Positions 44,792 through 52,996 of a stretch of DNA of 64,000 bases are shown here, one piece after another. The notes beneath the pieces are model-generated. The model was not told the origin of the DNA, ran no database searches, and was given only the letters and a program-made list of their open reading frames with translations. Position 1 is the first letter of the stretch, and the number at the start of each line of letters is the position of its first letter. This DNA is from JALOLG01 sp963722415 (lineage in GTDB: Bacteria; Actinomycetota; Acidimicrobiia; Acidimicrobiales; Ilumatobacteraceae): positions 124,001-188,000 of the forward strand of contig CAVRNI010000056.1 in assembly GCA_963722415.1 (NCBI GenBank). Direction: 5' to 3'. Position numbers and translations under genes: made by a program.

Positions 44792-45220
44792 ATGCTCCCT
44801 CCGGCCCGACACCTGCTTCGGGCTCGGGACCTCGCCGACCGCCGGTACGCCGAGTCCGTCACGGTCGCCGACATGGCGCGCGCCGCCCAGCTGTCACCCG
44901 CCCATTTCAGCCGGGAGTTCCGCCGCACGTTCGGTGAGTCGCCGCACCAGTACCTGCTCACCCGCCGGCTCGAGCGGGCGGCGGCGTTGCTGCGCACGAC
45001 CGATTGGTCGGTCGCGCGCATCTGCCTGGCGGTGGGCACCCAGAGCCAGGCGACGTTCACGACCAGCTTCCGCACGCACTTCGGTCAGACGCCGACCGCG
45101 TACCGGGCCACGTTCAAGCCGGCAGCCGCGATGGCCGTTGTCCCGATGTGTGTGACGCGGGTCTACGGGCGACCCAGATACCGCACGATTCGAGAAGACG
45201 CCGGCGTCAGCGATCAATAG
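44792..45220 (+). CDS. AraC family transcriptional regulator
   Basis: The 142-residue protein is essentially the DNA-binding part of the family. Two helix-turn-helix motifs are visible: TVADMARAAQLSPAHFSREFRRTFG (first) and WSVARICLAVGTQSQ with FTTSFRTHFGQTPTAYRA (second). There is no ligand domain. The ATG begins right after the PEPCK stop. The next gene is a glyoxalase-fold protein. This AraC-VOC pairing is common in actinobacteria, and the regulator probably controls its neighbour. Confidence 0.9.
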   Translation: MLPPARHLLRARDLADRRYAESVTVADMARAAQLSPAHFSREFRRTFGESPHQYLLTRRLERAAALLRTTDWSVARICLAVGTQSQATFTTSFRTHFGQTPTAYRATFKPAAAMAVVPMCVTRVYGRPRYRTIREDAGVSDQ

Positions 45221-45271
45221 GTTCGACCACGAAGCGAGAACCCGCTCTCGCCCCGAATCACAGGAGGAACC

Positions 45272-45697
45272 ATGATCCGTATCACCACCGCCCAGCTGTG
45301 GGTTCACGACCAGGACGAAGCGCTGGCCTTCTACACGGACAAGGTCGGCATGGAGATCCGGTCGGACGTGACACTGCCCGAGATGGGCAACTTCCGTTGG
45401 CTGACCGTCGGCCCGGCCGACCAGTCCGACATCTCGATCGTGCTGATGGCCATTCCGGGACCGCCGATGGTCGACGAAGCGACCGCGGCGCAGATCGGAG
45501 ACCTCATGGCCAAGGGCTTCGCGGGCACGGTGTTCCTGACGACCGACGACTGCCAGAAGTCGTACGAGGAGCTGAGCGCCCGCGGTGTCGAGTTCGTGGA
45601 GCCGCCCGAGGCCCGGCCGTACGGCATCGACGCCGGCTTCCGCGACCCCTCCGGCAACAGCTTCCGCCTCACCCAGGTCTACGACGACGCCGGATGA
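45272..45697 (+). CDS. VOC (glyoxalase/bleomycin-resistance) family protein
   Basis: The 141-residue protein has two beta-alpha-beta-beta-beta halves: ITTAQLWVHDQDEALAFYTDKVGMEI and GTVFLTTDDCQKSYEELSARGVEFVEPPE, ending AGFRDPSGNSFRLTQ. The metal ligands are only partly recognisable, so the reaction is unknown. A strong AGGAGG lies 5 nt before the ATG. It is likely controlled by the preceding AraC-type regulator. Confidence 0.88.
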   Translation: MIRITTAQLWVHDQDEALAFYTDKVGMEIRSDVTLPEMGNFRWLTVGPADQSDISIVLMAIPGPPMVDEATAAQIGDLMAKGFAGTVFLTTDDCQKSYEELSARGVEFVEPPEARPYGIDAGFRDPSGNSFRLTQVYDDAG

Positions 45698-45707
45698 GCG
45701 CCTACCC

Positions 45708-46079
45708 CTACAAGTACAGGTTCCTGATGCCGAGGCCCATGATGAACAGGCAGCCGAAGCCGTAGAGCAGAAGCTCCTTGCCCTTCATGAACGGGCTCGT
45801 GCGGTAGCTGTAGAGGATGCCGACGGCGATGATCGCCGAGAACCCGTAGAGGGCGTGCATGTCGTCGAGCTCGTAGTCGTAGCGACTCGTGAGCACGACG
45901 CCGATGAACGCCTGGACGAACGTCAACAGCTGCCCGGCGATCACGGTGATCCACAACGGGCGACCGCGGAGGCTCTCGAACTGGTACGCGGCGAGTGCCC
46001 ATGCGCCGGCGAGCGCGTTGACGACGATCAGCGCCCACCCGAATGCCTCGTGCCAGTCGAGGGCACGCGCCGCGGACAC
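45708..46079 (-). CDS. Conserved multi-pass membrane protein, unknown function
   Basis: The 123-residue protein has four predicted membrane helices (FGWALIVVNALAGAWALAAY, LWITVIAGQLLTFVQAFIGVV, ALYGFSAIIAVGILY, LLLYGFGCLFIMGLGI). Short charged loops include SLRGRP and YRTSPFMKGKEL. I do not recognise a function. The GTG start is 2 bases after the stop of the upstream lipoprotein gene, so it ends a compact six-gene cluster. It converges with the VOC gene with a gap of 10 bases. Confidence 0.7.
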   Translation of the reverse strand: MSAARALDWHEAFGWALIVVNALAGAWALAAYQFESLRGRPLWITVIAGQLLTFVQAFIGVVLTSRYDYELDDMHALYGFSAIIAVGILYSYRTSPFMKGKELLLYGFGCLFIMGLGIRNLYL

Positions 46080-46080
46080 G

Positions 46081-46825
46081 TCACGCGCCGCAGCCGAGGC
46101 CGCCGAACATCACCGTGATGACGTCGTCGTCGGTCGCGCCGGTCAACAGCCCGCGGAAGTTGTCGCTCACGTAGTAGTTCGGCGGGCTGGCGAAGCCGTC
46201 GTCCTCAGCTGCGTTGATCGCGACCTCGGGGAACTCGGCACGTAGGTCGACCACCCGGCTCCCGAGCGTCACGAGCCCCGCCGTGCGCAGTCCTTGGGGC
46301 GGATCGCCGATCTGACCGGACAGACCGTATTCCCAGGCGAAGAAGTGCCGCCGACCCGACCCGAAGTTGCTCTGGTCGCCGAACAGCAACGACAGCACGC
46401 CCCAGTCGACGCGGCGCACCTCGTTGCCCTCGCACAACGCGAACGTGAACGGATCGACCCACCCGGTATCTCCCGTAGGGTCGCCGAGCAACGACCGCAC
46501 GTATTCGATGACCGAATCGGGGTCGCCGCCGAACATCGCCGCGCCGATGCCATCGCCGCGCAGCACGAGCTGCTCGACCGAGCGTGGAACGGTGGAAGTC
46601 GTCGTCGTGCTCGCCGGCAACGTCGTGGTCGTTGTCGTGGTCGGTGGTCGTCGTGGAGGTCGTCGTCGTGGTCGTGGTCGAATCGGCGACGAGCGTGGTG
46701 CTGGTGGCGGAATCGGACGCAACGGTGGTGACGGCAGCGATCGGGTTGTTCGACGACGTCGAGGAGCACGACGTCACGCCAGCCAAGCTCGCGACGATCA
46801 GCAAGGCGCCCACGCGACGCGGCAT
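46081..46825 (-). CDS. Lipoprotein with Thr-rich linker (apparent frameshift)
   Basis: About 247 residues. The N-terminus PRRVGALLIVASLAGVTSC is a lipoprotein signal with lipobox GVTSC. A Thr/Ser linker (TTTTTTTSTTTT) then changes frame near 46650: one base later the chain continues TTTTTTLPASTTTTSTV and a folded domain EQLVLRGDGIGAAMFGGDPD, FFAWEYGLSGQIGDPPQGLR and ending VITVMFGGLGCGA. The domain pattern (VIEYVRSLLGDPTGDTGW) resembles secreted actinobacterial domains of unknown function that I cannot name. The break in a repetitive ACC/ACG run could be a sequence error or true phase variation. Confidence 0.7.
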
Positions 46826-46856
46826 GGCAGTCATTCTGACCGAGCGTGACACGGAT

Positions 46857-47417
46857 CTAGCGGATGAGGGTGTCGGCCTCGTGGCCGCCTTCGACCAACA
46901 CCAACCGGTCCGCCTCGACCTCGACCACGGTGATCGAGCAATTGTCGAGGCGACGGATCACGAGTCGGTCGTCGCCGATGCATGCACCGATCACGGCGTT
47001 GATGGCGACGAAATGCGAGAACACGACCGTGTCGTCATCGAGCGCCCTGACGCACGCGACAACGCCGTCGCGAAAGGTGGTGTATCGCTCGCCGAGCTCG
47101 GACCATGTTCCGCCCGCCGCGGCGCGCAACCACTCGACCCGCTCCACCATCTCGACGCCTTCGGGTGAGGGGATCTCGGCGATCGCGGTCTCGACCCGAG
47201 GGGCGATCCCCCACCGATCGCACAAGGCCGCCGCGGTTCGGCGGCAGCGTTGCAACGGGCTGGTGATGACGGCGGGCGGCTCGGGCGCAGCGAGCGACTC
47301 CAATCGGTCAGCAGCTGCCATCGCCTGCGCGAGCCCGAGCTCGTCGAGGTCGGGATCACGATCGCGGTCCCAACCGGCCACCGCCCGACCGTGACGGACG
47401 AGGTAGAGGCGGGTCAT
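46857..47417 (-). CDS. Histidine phosphatase family protein
   Basis: This 186-residue phosphoglycerate-mutase-fold protein begins TRLYLVRHGRAVAGWD, with the catalytic histidine H9 in RHG. ITSPLQRCRRTAAAL supplies the second arginine, EIPSPEGVEMVERVEWL the acid, and VVFSHFVAINAVIGACI the second active-site His. It could act on sugar phosphates, phosphoproteins or nucleotides (SixA/CobC-like). The ATG overlaps the upstream PIG-L gene by 4 bases. Confidence 0.88.
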   Translation of the reverse strand: MTRLYLVRHGRAVAGWDRDRDPDLDELGLAQAMAAADRLESLAAPEPPAVITSPLQRCRRTAAALCDRWGIAPRVETAIAEIPSPEGVEMVERVEWLRAAAGGTWSELGERYTTFRDGVVACVRALDDDTVVFSHFVAINAVIGACIGDDRLVIRRLDNCSITVVEVEADRLVLVEGGHEADTLIR

Positions 47418-48235
47418 TCGTCGAACAGCCAGCCGGGACGCATCCCCGGCTCACGACCGCGCTCGATGAACCACTCCCGTCGGAAGCCGTTGGCGAACAT
47501 CTCCTCGGGCATCGTGAGGAAGAATCCCGTGTCGGTGACCTGGCTGCGGTGGCTGGCGATCGCGTTGCGCTTGGCGCCCACGTAGTCCGCCACGTCGACC
47601 TCGTGGGTGAGCTCGGCCTCCGACATCCCGAACGGGTTGCCGTCGTCGGCCGGTCCGTTGGGATCGAACGCGTCCTCCTCGTCGCCGAAGGCCACCGTGC
47701 CGGCTTCGGCCGCGGCCGCGATCATCGCCGTGATCGCGTCACGGTTGAGGGTCGCCTCGAAGACCCGGAGTCCGGGGAGCTCGTCGGCCACGATCTCCGC
47801 CGCCCGCACGCCGACCGTGTGAACCTTGATGTGATCGGGATGGCCGTAGTTGCCGTGCCAGTCGTAGATCGTGAGCACGTCGGCGGCCTCCTCGCGCACG
47901 ACGTCGGCGAGCCGGCCTCCGGCTTCGTCGACGTCGGCGAGCAGGAAGCTCTCGGGATCGGCGTTCTGCTCCCAGCCCGTCATCCCCGAATCGCGATAGC
48001 CGAGCCACACCACCCGGTCGATGCCGAGCGCGGCGGCTGACTGCGCCGTCTCACTCCGACGCCGGTCGACGAGCGTCTCGCCCGGCGCCAGGTCGTCGGG
48101 CACCTCGCCGTGCTCACCGTTCGTCGCGACGACGAGGACGACGCGGTGCCCCTCGGCATGCGCCCGCGCCATCGTGCCGCCCGTCGACAGTGCCTCGTCG
48201 TCGGGATGGGCGTGGAAGCAGACGAGCGTGCCCAC
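47414..48235 (-). CDS. PIG-L family deacetylase (MshB/Mca-like)
   Basis: The 273-residue protein carries the zinc site of the PIG-L family: CFHAHPDDEALSTGGTMARA near the N-terminus and DWHGNYGHPDHIKVH in the middle. Family members in actinobacteria deacetylate GlcNAc-inositol in mycothiol synthesis (MshB) or cleave mycothiol conjugates (Mca). Its context with a CoA-transferase-like enzyme and phosphatase does not settle which. It starts one base from the preceding gene's stop. Confidence 0.87.
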   Translation of the reverse strand: MGTLVCFHAHPDDEALSTGGTMARAHAEGHRVVLVVATNGEHGEVPDDLAPGETLVDRRRSETAQSAAALGIDRVVWLGYRDSGMTGWEQNADPESFLLADVDEAGGRLADVVREEAADVLTIYDWHGNYGHPDHIKVHTVGVRAAEIVADELPGLRVFEATLNRDAITAMIAAAAEAGTVAFGDEEDAFDPNGPADDGNPFGMSEAELTHEVDVADYVGAKRNAIASHRSQVTDTGFFLTMPEEMFANGFRREWFIERGREPGMRPGWLFDE

Positions 48236-49394
48236 TCACGCCTGCTTGACCGCGCCGGACGCGACGAGTTCCTCGATCCGTGCTGCGGCGACGCCCCAGT
48301 CGGCCAACACGTCGCGCGTGTGCTGCCCGGCGTGGGCTGGTGGGCGGTCGAGCTCCGGGCTCGTACGGCTGAACCGCGGTGCAGGAGCCGGCTGCATGCG
48401 ACCCGATCGCTCGACGAACGTCGACCTGGCGACGTTGTGCGGGTGCTCGGCCGCTTCGCTCATCGTCAGCACCGGCGCGAAGCACACCTCACTGCCTTCC
48501 ATCGCCTCACACCATTCGTCGCGGCGTGCGGGTCTTGAACAGTTCGGCGATGCGCTCCTTCAGGATCGGCCACTGTGACTTGTCGTTCTGCACCTCGAAC
48601 TGCTCGTCGCCGGACAGTCCCGTGAGCCGCAGCAACTCGGCGTAGAACTGCGGCTCGATCGAGCCGACCGAGATGAACAAGCCGTCGGAGCACTCGTACA
48701 CGTCGTAGAAATGGGCGCCGGTGTCGAGCAGGTTGGTTCCGGGGGCGTGCTCGTCGAACAAGGGTGTCGAGCGGAACGCCCAGAACATCGACATGAGGAT
48801 CGCGGTCCCGTCGACCATCGCCGCGTCGACGACTTGCCCGGCACCGCTGCGCGACGCCTCCAGGAGACCACAGACGACGCCGAACGCCAGGAACATCCCG
48901 CCGCCACCGAAGTCACCGACCATGTTCAACGGCGGCGTCGGCGGTGATCCGGCGCGACGGAAGTGCGCCAACGCGCCGGCGAGCGAGATGTAGTTGATGT
49001 CGTGCCCGGACGCATGAGCAAGCGGTCCGTCCTGCCCCCAACCCGTCATCCGCCCGTAGACGAGCCGTGGGTTGCGGGCGAGGCACTCGTCGGGGCCGAT
49101 CCCGAGTCGCTCGGTGACACCCGGACGGAAACCTTCGATCAGCGCGTCGGCACCCTCGACGAGCTCGAGCAGGGTGGCGGCGCCATCTGGATGCTTGAGA
49201 TCGATCGCCACGTTGCGTCGACCGCGCAACAAGACGTCAGAGGACGGCGCGTCGGGAGCCGGACCACGCACCGCCTGCGCACGCTCGACCCGGATCACCT
49301 CGGCACCCATGTCGGCCAGCAGCATCGCGGCGAACGGACCGGGTCCGATGCCCGCGAGCTCGATGATGCGGACGCCGTTGAGCGGGCCTGCCAT
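48236..49394 (-). CDS. CaiB/BaiF CoA transferase family, alpha-methylacyl-CoA racemase-like (apparent frameshift)
   Basis: About 385 residues. The start GPLNGVRIIELAGIGPGPFA and MGAEVIRVERAQ are the CoA-binding Rossmann motifs. ALIEGFRPGVTERLGIGPDE, MTGWGQDGPLAHASGHDINY and the conserved Asp/Glu region FGGGGMFLAFGVV follow the racemase subgroup. After ERIAELFKTRT the frame is lost near 48525; one base later it resumes DEWCEAMEGSEVCFAPVLTM and reaches a normal C-terminus. One extra C explains it. Racemases of this group epimerise 2-methylacyl-CoA in branched-chain or sterol side-chain oxidation. Confidence 0.86.
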
Positions 49395-49408
49395 CGCGTT
49401 GTCGCCGT

Positions 49409-50308
49409 TCAGACCGTGGCGCGGACGCCCGCCGACGTGGTGATGTGGCTGCTGATCGCGCTCACGATCTTCGGCCACAACGGTTCGGGCAGGTCGTGAC
49501 CCATGTCGGCGAGCACGAGCAGGTCGGCGCCGGGGATCAACTCAGCCGTGCGCTCGGCACCGCTCAGCGTGATGAGCGTGTCGTCGCGACCGTGGATGAC
49601 GAGTGTCGGGACGCGCACCTCGCGCAGCTGCTCGGAACGGTCGCCGCTCGCCCAGATCCCGGCCAGCTGGCGCGCCGAACCCTCTGGATAGAACGCGCGG
49701 TCGAACGCCGCCGCCGCGAACTGACGCATGCGCTCCAGATCGACGTACTTCTTCGAGGCGAAGACCGCGGCGTCGGCCGATCCCTCGATGTACGCGTCGC
49801 GATCGGCCGGTGGTGTTCGGAGCAGCACCGCCATCGCCTCCGGGGACGGCTGGCCGACCGACGGGTCGCCCGGCATGCTCATCACCGACACCATCGAGGC
49901 GACGCGGTCGGGGTGCTCGATCGCCATCGTCTGCACGATCATCCCGCCCATCGAGGCGCCCACGATGTGGGCCCGGTCGACGCCGAGGTGGTCGAGCAGT
50001 CCGATCGCGTCGGCGGCCATGTCGGTCAGGCGGTACGCGACCTCGGGGACCGGCCCACCGCTCGAGATGGCTGCCATCACGGCCATCGGGTCGGCGGCCT
50101 GACCATCGAGGTGGGTCGACAGGCCGGCGTCGCGGTTGTCGTATCGCACGACGCGGTAGCCCTCGGCGGCGAGGAGCTCGCACAGGCCGGTGTCCCAGTG
50201 GATCAGCTGGGCGCCGAGCCCCATCACCAGCAGCAGCGTCGGGTCGTTGTCGGAACCGAACGTCTCGTACTCGAGCTCGATCCCTGTCGGCAGCGTCACG
50301 CGTGGCAT
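49409..50308 (-). CDS. Alpha/beta hydrolase
   Basis: The 299-residue hydrolase shows the oxyanion region LLLVMGLGAQLIHW, the nucleophile elbow IVGASMGGMIVQ (GxSxG), an acid in VIHGRDDTLI and the catalytic His in DMGHDLPEPL. The substrate cannot be deduced. The ATG at 50308 begins PRVTLPTGIELEYETFG. It opens a minus-strand run of six genes reaching 45708 and is divergent from the LLM oxidoreductase. Confidence 0.9.
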   Translation of the reverse strand: MPRVTLPTGIELEYETFGSDNDPTLLLVMGLGAQLIHWDTGLCELLAAEGYRVVRYDNRDAGLSTHLDGQAADPMAVMAAISSGGPVPEVAYRLTDMAADAIGLLDHLGVDRAHIVGASMGGMIVQTMAIEHPDRVASMVSVMSMPGDPSVGQPSPEAMAVLLRTPPADRDAYIEGSADAAVFASKKYVDLERMRQFAAAAFDRAFYPEGSARQLAGIWASGDRSEQLREVRVPTLVIHGRDDTLITLSGAERTAELIPGADLLVLADMGHDLPEPLWPKIVSAISSHITTSAGVRATV

Positions 50309-50350
50309 CCAGCGAGTGTGGCACGTCCCGGCGCCCGAATCCCACCCGGC

Positions 50351-50356
50351 TACCGT
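50351..50356 (+). promoter_or_regulatory. Putative -10 box TACCGT, leaderless gene
   Basis: TACCGT ends 7 nt before the ATG at 50364 of the LLM oxidoreductase, which lacks a Shine-Dalgarno. Confidence 0.5.
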
Positions 50357-50363
50357 GCCGACC

Positions 50364-51269
50364 ATGACGACCACGAGGTTCGGCGTGCACGTCGGCCTGC
50401 AGCAGACGACACCCGACGAGTTGCTCCCGCTGTACCGACACATCGAAGAGCTCGGCTTCGACTGGATCTCGGTCTGGGACCACTTCTACGGCGCGACCGG
50501 GAAGCCCGACGACACCGATTGCCTCGAAGGCGTCGCCATGCACGCCGCGCTGGCGTGTGCGACGTCGCGGGTGCGTTGCGGATCGCTCGTGTACTCGATC
50601 GGCTACCGGCACCCGGCCGTCCTGGCCAAGGCGATCACGACCATCGACCACCTCTCGGGTGGCCGCGCCGAGATGGGTCTCGGTGCCGGTTGGGCACAGG
50701 TCGAGTACGCCGCGTTCGGCATTCCGTTCCCGTCCGCCGGCATTCGACTGGATCAGATGGAAGAGGGCGTCCAGGTCCTGCGCAGCCTGCTGCACGACGA
50801 GGTCACGACGTTCGAGGGCACCTACTTCCGGGTCACCGAGGCGCGCAACGACCCGCGTCCCGTCCAGGCCAAGCTGCCGATCTGGATCGGCGGGCAGGGT
50901 GAGAAGCGCACGCTGCGCATCGCGGCGCAGTACGCCGACGGGTGGAACGCGCCGTTCCTGGCGCCCGAGCAGTTCGCGGCGAAGCGCGACGTGTTGCATC
51001 GCCATTGCGCCGACGTCGGGCGCGATCCGCTCGACATCCGCTGCGCCATCAACGTCGGGTTGGCGTGGACCGAGGAATCGCTGCGCGGGCAGTTCGGCGG
51101 GATGGCCGACTTCGTCCGTCCGGGGGTGCTGTCAGGATCCGTCGACGAGGTCGTCGAACGCGTCGGTCGTTACGTCGAAGCGGGCGCCGACCAGGTCAAC
51201 CTGGCGTTGCGGGCACCGTTCGACGTCGAAGCCCTCGAGCAGTTCGCCGCCGCGCTGTTGTCGACGTGA
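50364..51269 (+). CDS. LLM class F420-dependent oxidoreductase
   Basis: The 301-residue TIM-barrel protein belongs to the bacterial luciferase-like family, using coenzyme F420 or FMN. Motifs include FGVHVGLQQTTPDELL, GFDWISVWDHFYG, VRCGSLVYSIGYRHPAVLAK, DHLSGGRAEMGLGAGW and IWIGGQGEKRTLRIAAQYADGWN, the last typical of actinobacterial F420 members. The hydride acceptor is unknown. The galactokinase gene starts 10 bases after its stop. Confidence 0.88.
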   Translation: MTTTRFGVHVGLQQTTPDELLPLYRHIEELGFDWISVWDHFYGATGKPDDTDCLEGVAMHAALACATSRVRCGSLVYSIGYRHPAVLAKAITTIDHLSGGRAEMGLGAGWAQVEYAAFGIPFPSAGIRLDQMEEGVQVLRSLLHDEVTTFEGTYFRVTEARNDPRPVQAKLPIWIGGQGEKRTLRIAAQYADGWNAPFLAPEQFAAKRDVLHRHCADVGRDPLDIRCAINVGLAWTEESLRGQFGGMADFVRPGVLSGSVDEVVERVGRYVEAGADQVNLALRAPFDVEALEQFAAALLST

Positions 51270-51279
51270 GCGACCAGCC

Positions 51280-52272
51280 GTGAGCGAGGTGGTCAGGGCG
51301 CCGGGGCGCGTGAACCTGATCGGCGACCACACCGACTACACCGGTGGACTCGTCTTTCCGATGGCGATCGATCGGTGGACCGAGATCACGTACGTCGAGG
51401 GTGGCAGCCGGGTCGAGCTGACGTCGACGGGCGAGCTCGATCCGACCTCGTTCGAGCTCCCCGTCGCCGGCGATCCCACCGCCGTCGCGCCAGGATGGGG
51501 ACGGTACGTCGCAGCGGTCGCGGCCGAGCTGAGCGCGACGGCGGGCATCCGGGGAACGGTGTCGACGACCATCCCGGTCGGTGCAGGTCTGTCGTCGAGC
51601 GCCGCCCTCGAAGTGGCGGCGGCGATGGCGTTGGGGCATCGCGGCTCGCCGCTCGACATGGCACGACTCGCACAGCGGGCCGAGCACCGGGCGACCGGCG
51701 TGCCGACGGGCATCATGGACCAGCTGTGCATCGCGTCGGCCGTCGAGGGTCACGCCCTGCTCATCGACTGCTCGACGTTCGACGTCACGCCGTCTCCCGT
51801 GCCGTTCGACGTCGAGATCGTCGTCCGCTTCGTCGCCCGGCGCACGCTCGAGGGCTCCGAGTACGGCGAACGGGTCGCGCAGTGCGCGGCCGCCGAGGCC
51901 GTGATCGGACCGCTCTGCATCGCCACGCTCGCTGCCACCGACGCCATCGACGATCCGACCGTGCGGGCCCGCGCCCGGCACGTGATCACCGAGAACGAGC
52001 GCGTCCGCGCCTTCGCCGCCGCGCTCGCCGGAGGTGACTACCGTGCGGCGGGCGACGTGATGACCGACGGCCACCGCAGCCTGCGCGACGACTTCGCCAC
52101 CTCCACGCCGGTCATGGATGCCGCCGTCGAGGAGCTCTGCGGCACCCGCGGCGTGTTCGGTGCCCGGATGACAGGCGGCGGGTTCGGCGGCTGCGTCGTG
52201 GCCCTCTGCGAGCCCGGCGCAGCAGTCGACGGCTGGATCGTGCGCCCCGTCGCCGGCGCCTCCCGCGCCTGA
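51280..52272 (+). CDS. galK: Galactokinase
   Basis: GalK phosphorylates galactose in the Leloir pathway. The 330-residue GHMP kinase has the sugar signature APGRVNLIGDHTDYTGG (residues 7-23, with Asp where most have Glu), the ATP loop PVGAGLSSSAALEVAAAMAL, the catalytic Asp region GIMDQLCIA and MTGGGFGGCVVALCE near the C-terminus. The length is slightly short. No galT or galE is in the window, so a related sugar is possible. The GTG at 51280 begins SEVVRAPGRV. Confidence 0.88.
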   Translation: MSEVVRAPGRVNLIGDHTDYTGGLVFPMAIDRWTEITYVEGGSRVELTSTGELDPTSFELPVAGDPTAVAPGWGRYVAAVAAELSATAGIRGTVSTTIPVGAGLSSSAALEVAAAMALGHRGSPLDMARLAQRAEHRATGVPTGIMDQLCIASAVEGHALLIDCSTFDVTPSPVPFDVEIVVRFVARRTLEGSEYGERVAQCAAAEAVIGPLCIATLAATDAIDDPTVRARARHVITENERVRAFAAALAGGDYRAAGDVMTDGHRSLRDDFATSTPVMDAAVEELCGTRGVFGARMTGGGFGGCVVALCEPGAAVDGWIVRPVAGASRA

Positions 52273-52289
52273 CGGCTCTGCCCCGCCAC

Positions 52290-52337
52290 GATCTCGTGAA
52301 GTTTCGGCGCTCTCAGGACGCCGAAACTCATGAGATC
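52290..52337. repeat. Intergenic palindrome, family A copy 2
   Basis: GATCTCGTGAAGTTTCGGCG pairs with CGCCGAAACTCATGAGATC with one mismatch and one bulge. The left arm is identical to that at 21852-21870. It lies between the convergent galK and PH-domain genes, a bidirectional-terminator position. Confidence 0.75.
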
Positions 52338-52344
52338 AGACAGG

Positions 52345-52962
52345 TCAGCCGAGGAGTTTGCGCTTTTGGTTGTCGAACTCCTCGCGGGACAACGTGCCGC
52401 GCTCGACCATCCCCTCGAGCTTCTCGAGTTGCGACGCGACGTCAACCGTGGCGGGGTGCGGCGGAGGCGGGGTGAACCGTTTTGTCTCGTTCACCTCCAT
52501 CTGGGAGTGGATCAGTCTCTGCACCCGCTCTGGATCACGGATGTCCGAGAACCGCTGCTGGCCGTCCTCGCCGCCCGATTCGATCAGCAGATCTCCGGCA
52601 CCGATGATCCGCTCGAAGATGCCCTGGTGGAAACTCACGTTGTTGACGCGTTCGAGGGGAATCTCGATGCCGTGCTTGGCGATGAGCCCGCTGCGATAGA
52701 TGACGCGATCGCTCGTGATCACGAAGTTGATCGTCGCCCAAGTCAGGTAGCGGACCAAGGTCCACAACGCGGTGCCGATGATCAGCACGACCCCGATCGC
52801 CTTCAGAACATCACCGACGTCCCCGTCCCGCGTGAGGGCAAAGATGCCGAGCGCGATCGACCCGACCAGCGCGGCGGTCGGCTTGGCGAAGAACCACCAG
52901 TGTGGATGCAGATCGAGCGCCACCGCCTCGTTGTCGTTGAGCAGCTTCTTCGGGTACGGCAT
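52345..52962 (-). CDS. PH-domain membrane protein with C-terminal SHOCT motif
   Basis: The 205-residue protein has two membrane helices (PTAALVGSIALGIFAL and AIGVVLIIGTALWTLVRYL) followed by a bacterial PH domain (INFVITSDRVIYRSG ... IPLERVNNVSFHQGIFERII) that sits at the cytoplasmic face. A Pro-rich linker leads to a short C-terminal SHOCT-type helix pair (LEKLEGMVERGTLSREEFDNQKRKLL) often involved in oligomer formation. The function is unknown. The ATG follows TACTGT by 8 nt. Confidence 0.82.
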   Translation of the reverse strand: MPYPKKLLNDNEAVALDLHPHWWFFAKPTAALVGSIALGIFALTRDGDVGDVLKAIGVVLIIGTALWTLVRYLTWATINFVITSDRVIYRSGLIAKHGIEIPLERVNNVSFHQGIFERIIGAGDLLIESGGEDGQQRFSDIRDPERVQRLIHSQMEVNETKRFTPPPPHPATVDVASQLEKLEGMVERGTLSREEFDNQKRKLLG

Positions 52963-52970
52963 GGACGGCA

Positions 52971-52976
52971 ACAGTA
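52971..52976 (-). promoter_or_regulatory. Putative -10 box TACTGT, leaderless gene
   Basis: TACTGT on the minus strand ends 8 nt before the ATG at 52962. It lies next to the opposed TAACGT box at 52983-52988, giving a 34-base divergent promoter region. Confidence 0.5.
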
Positions 52977-52982
52977 CCGCCC

Positions 52983-52988
52983 TAACGT
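52983..52988 (+). promoter_or_regulatory. Putative -10 box TAACGT, leaderless gene
   Basis: TAACGT ends 8 nt before the ATG at 52997 of the helicase gene; no ribosome binding site is seen. Confidence 0.5.
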
Positions 52989-52996
52989 TGGGCGCG

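Noticed and set aside
45234..45251. Small hairpin before the VOC gene
   Set aside because: Only 5 bp pair around an 8-nt loop; too weak to call a terminator.
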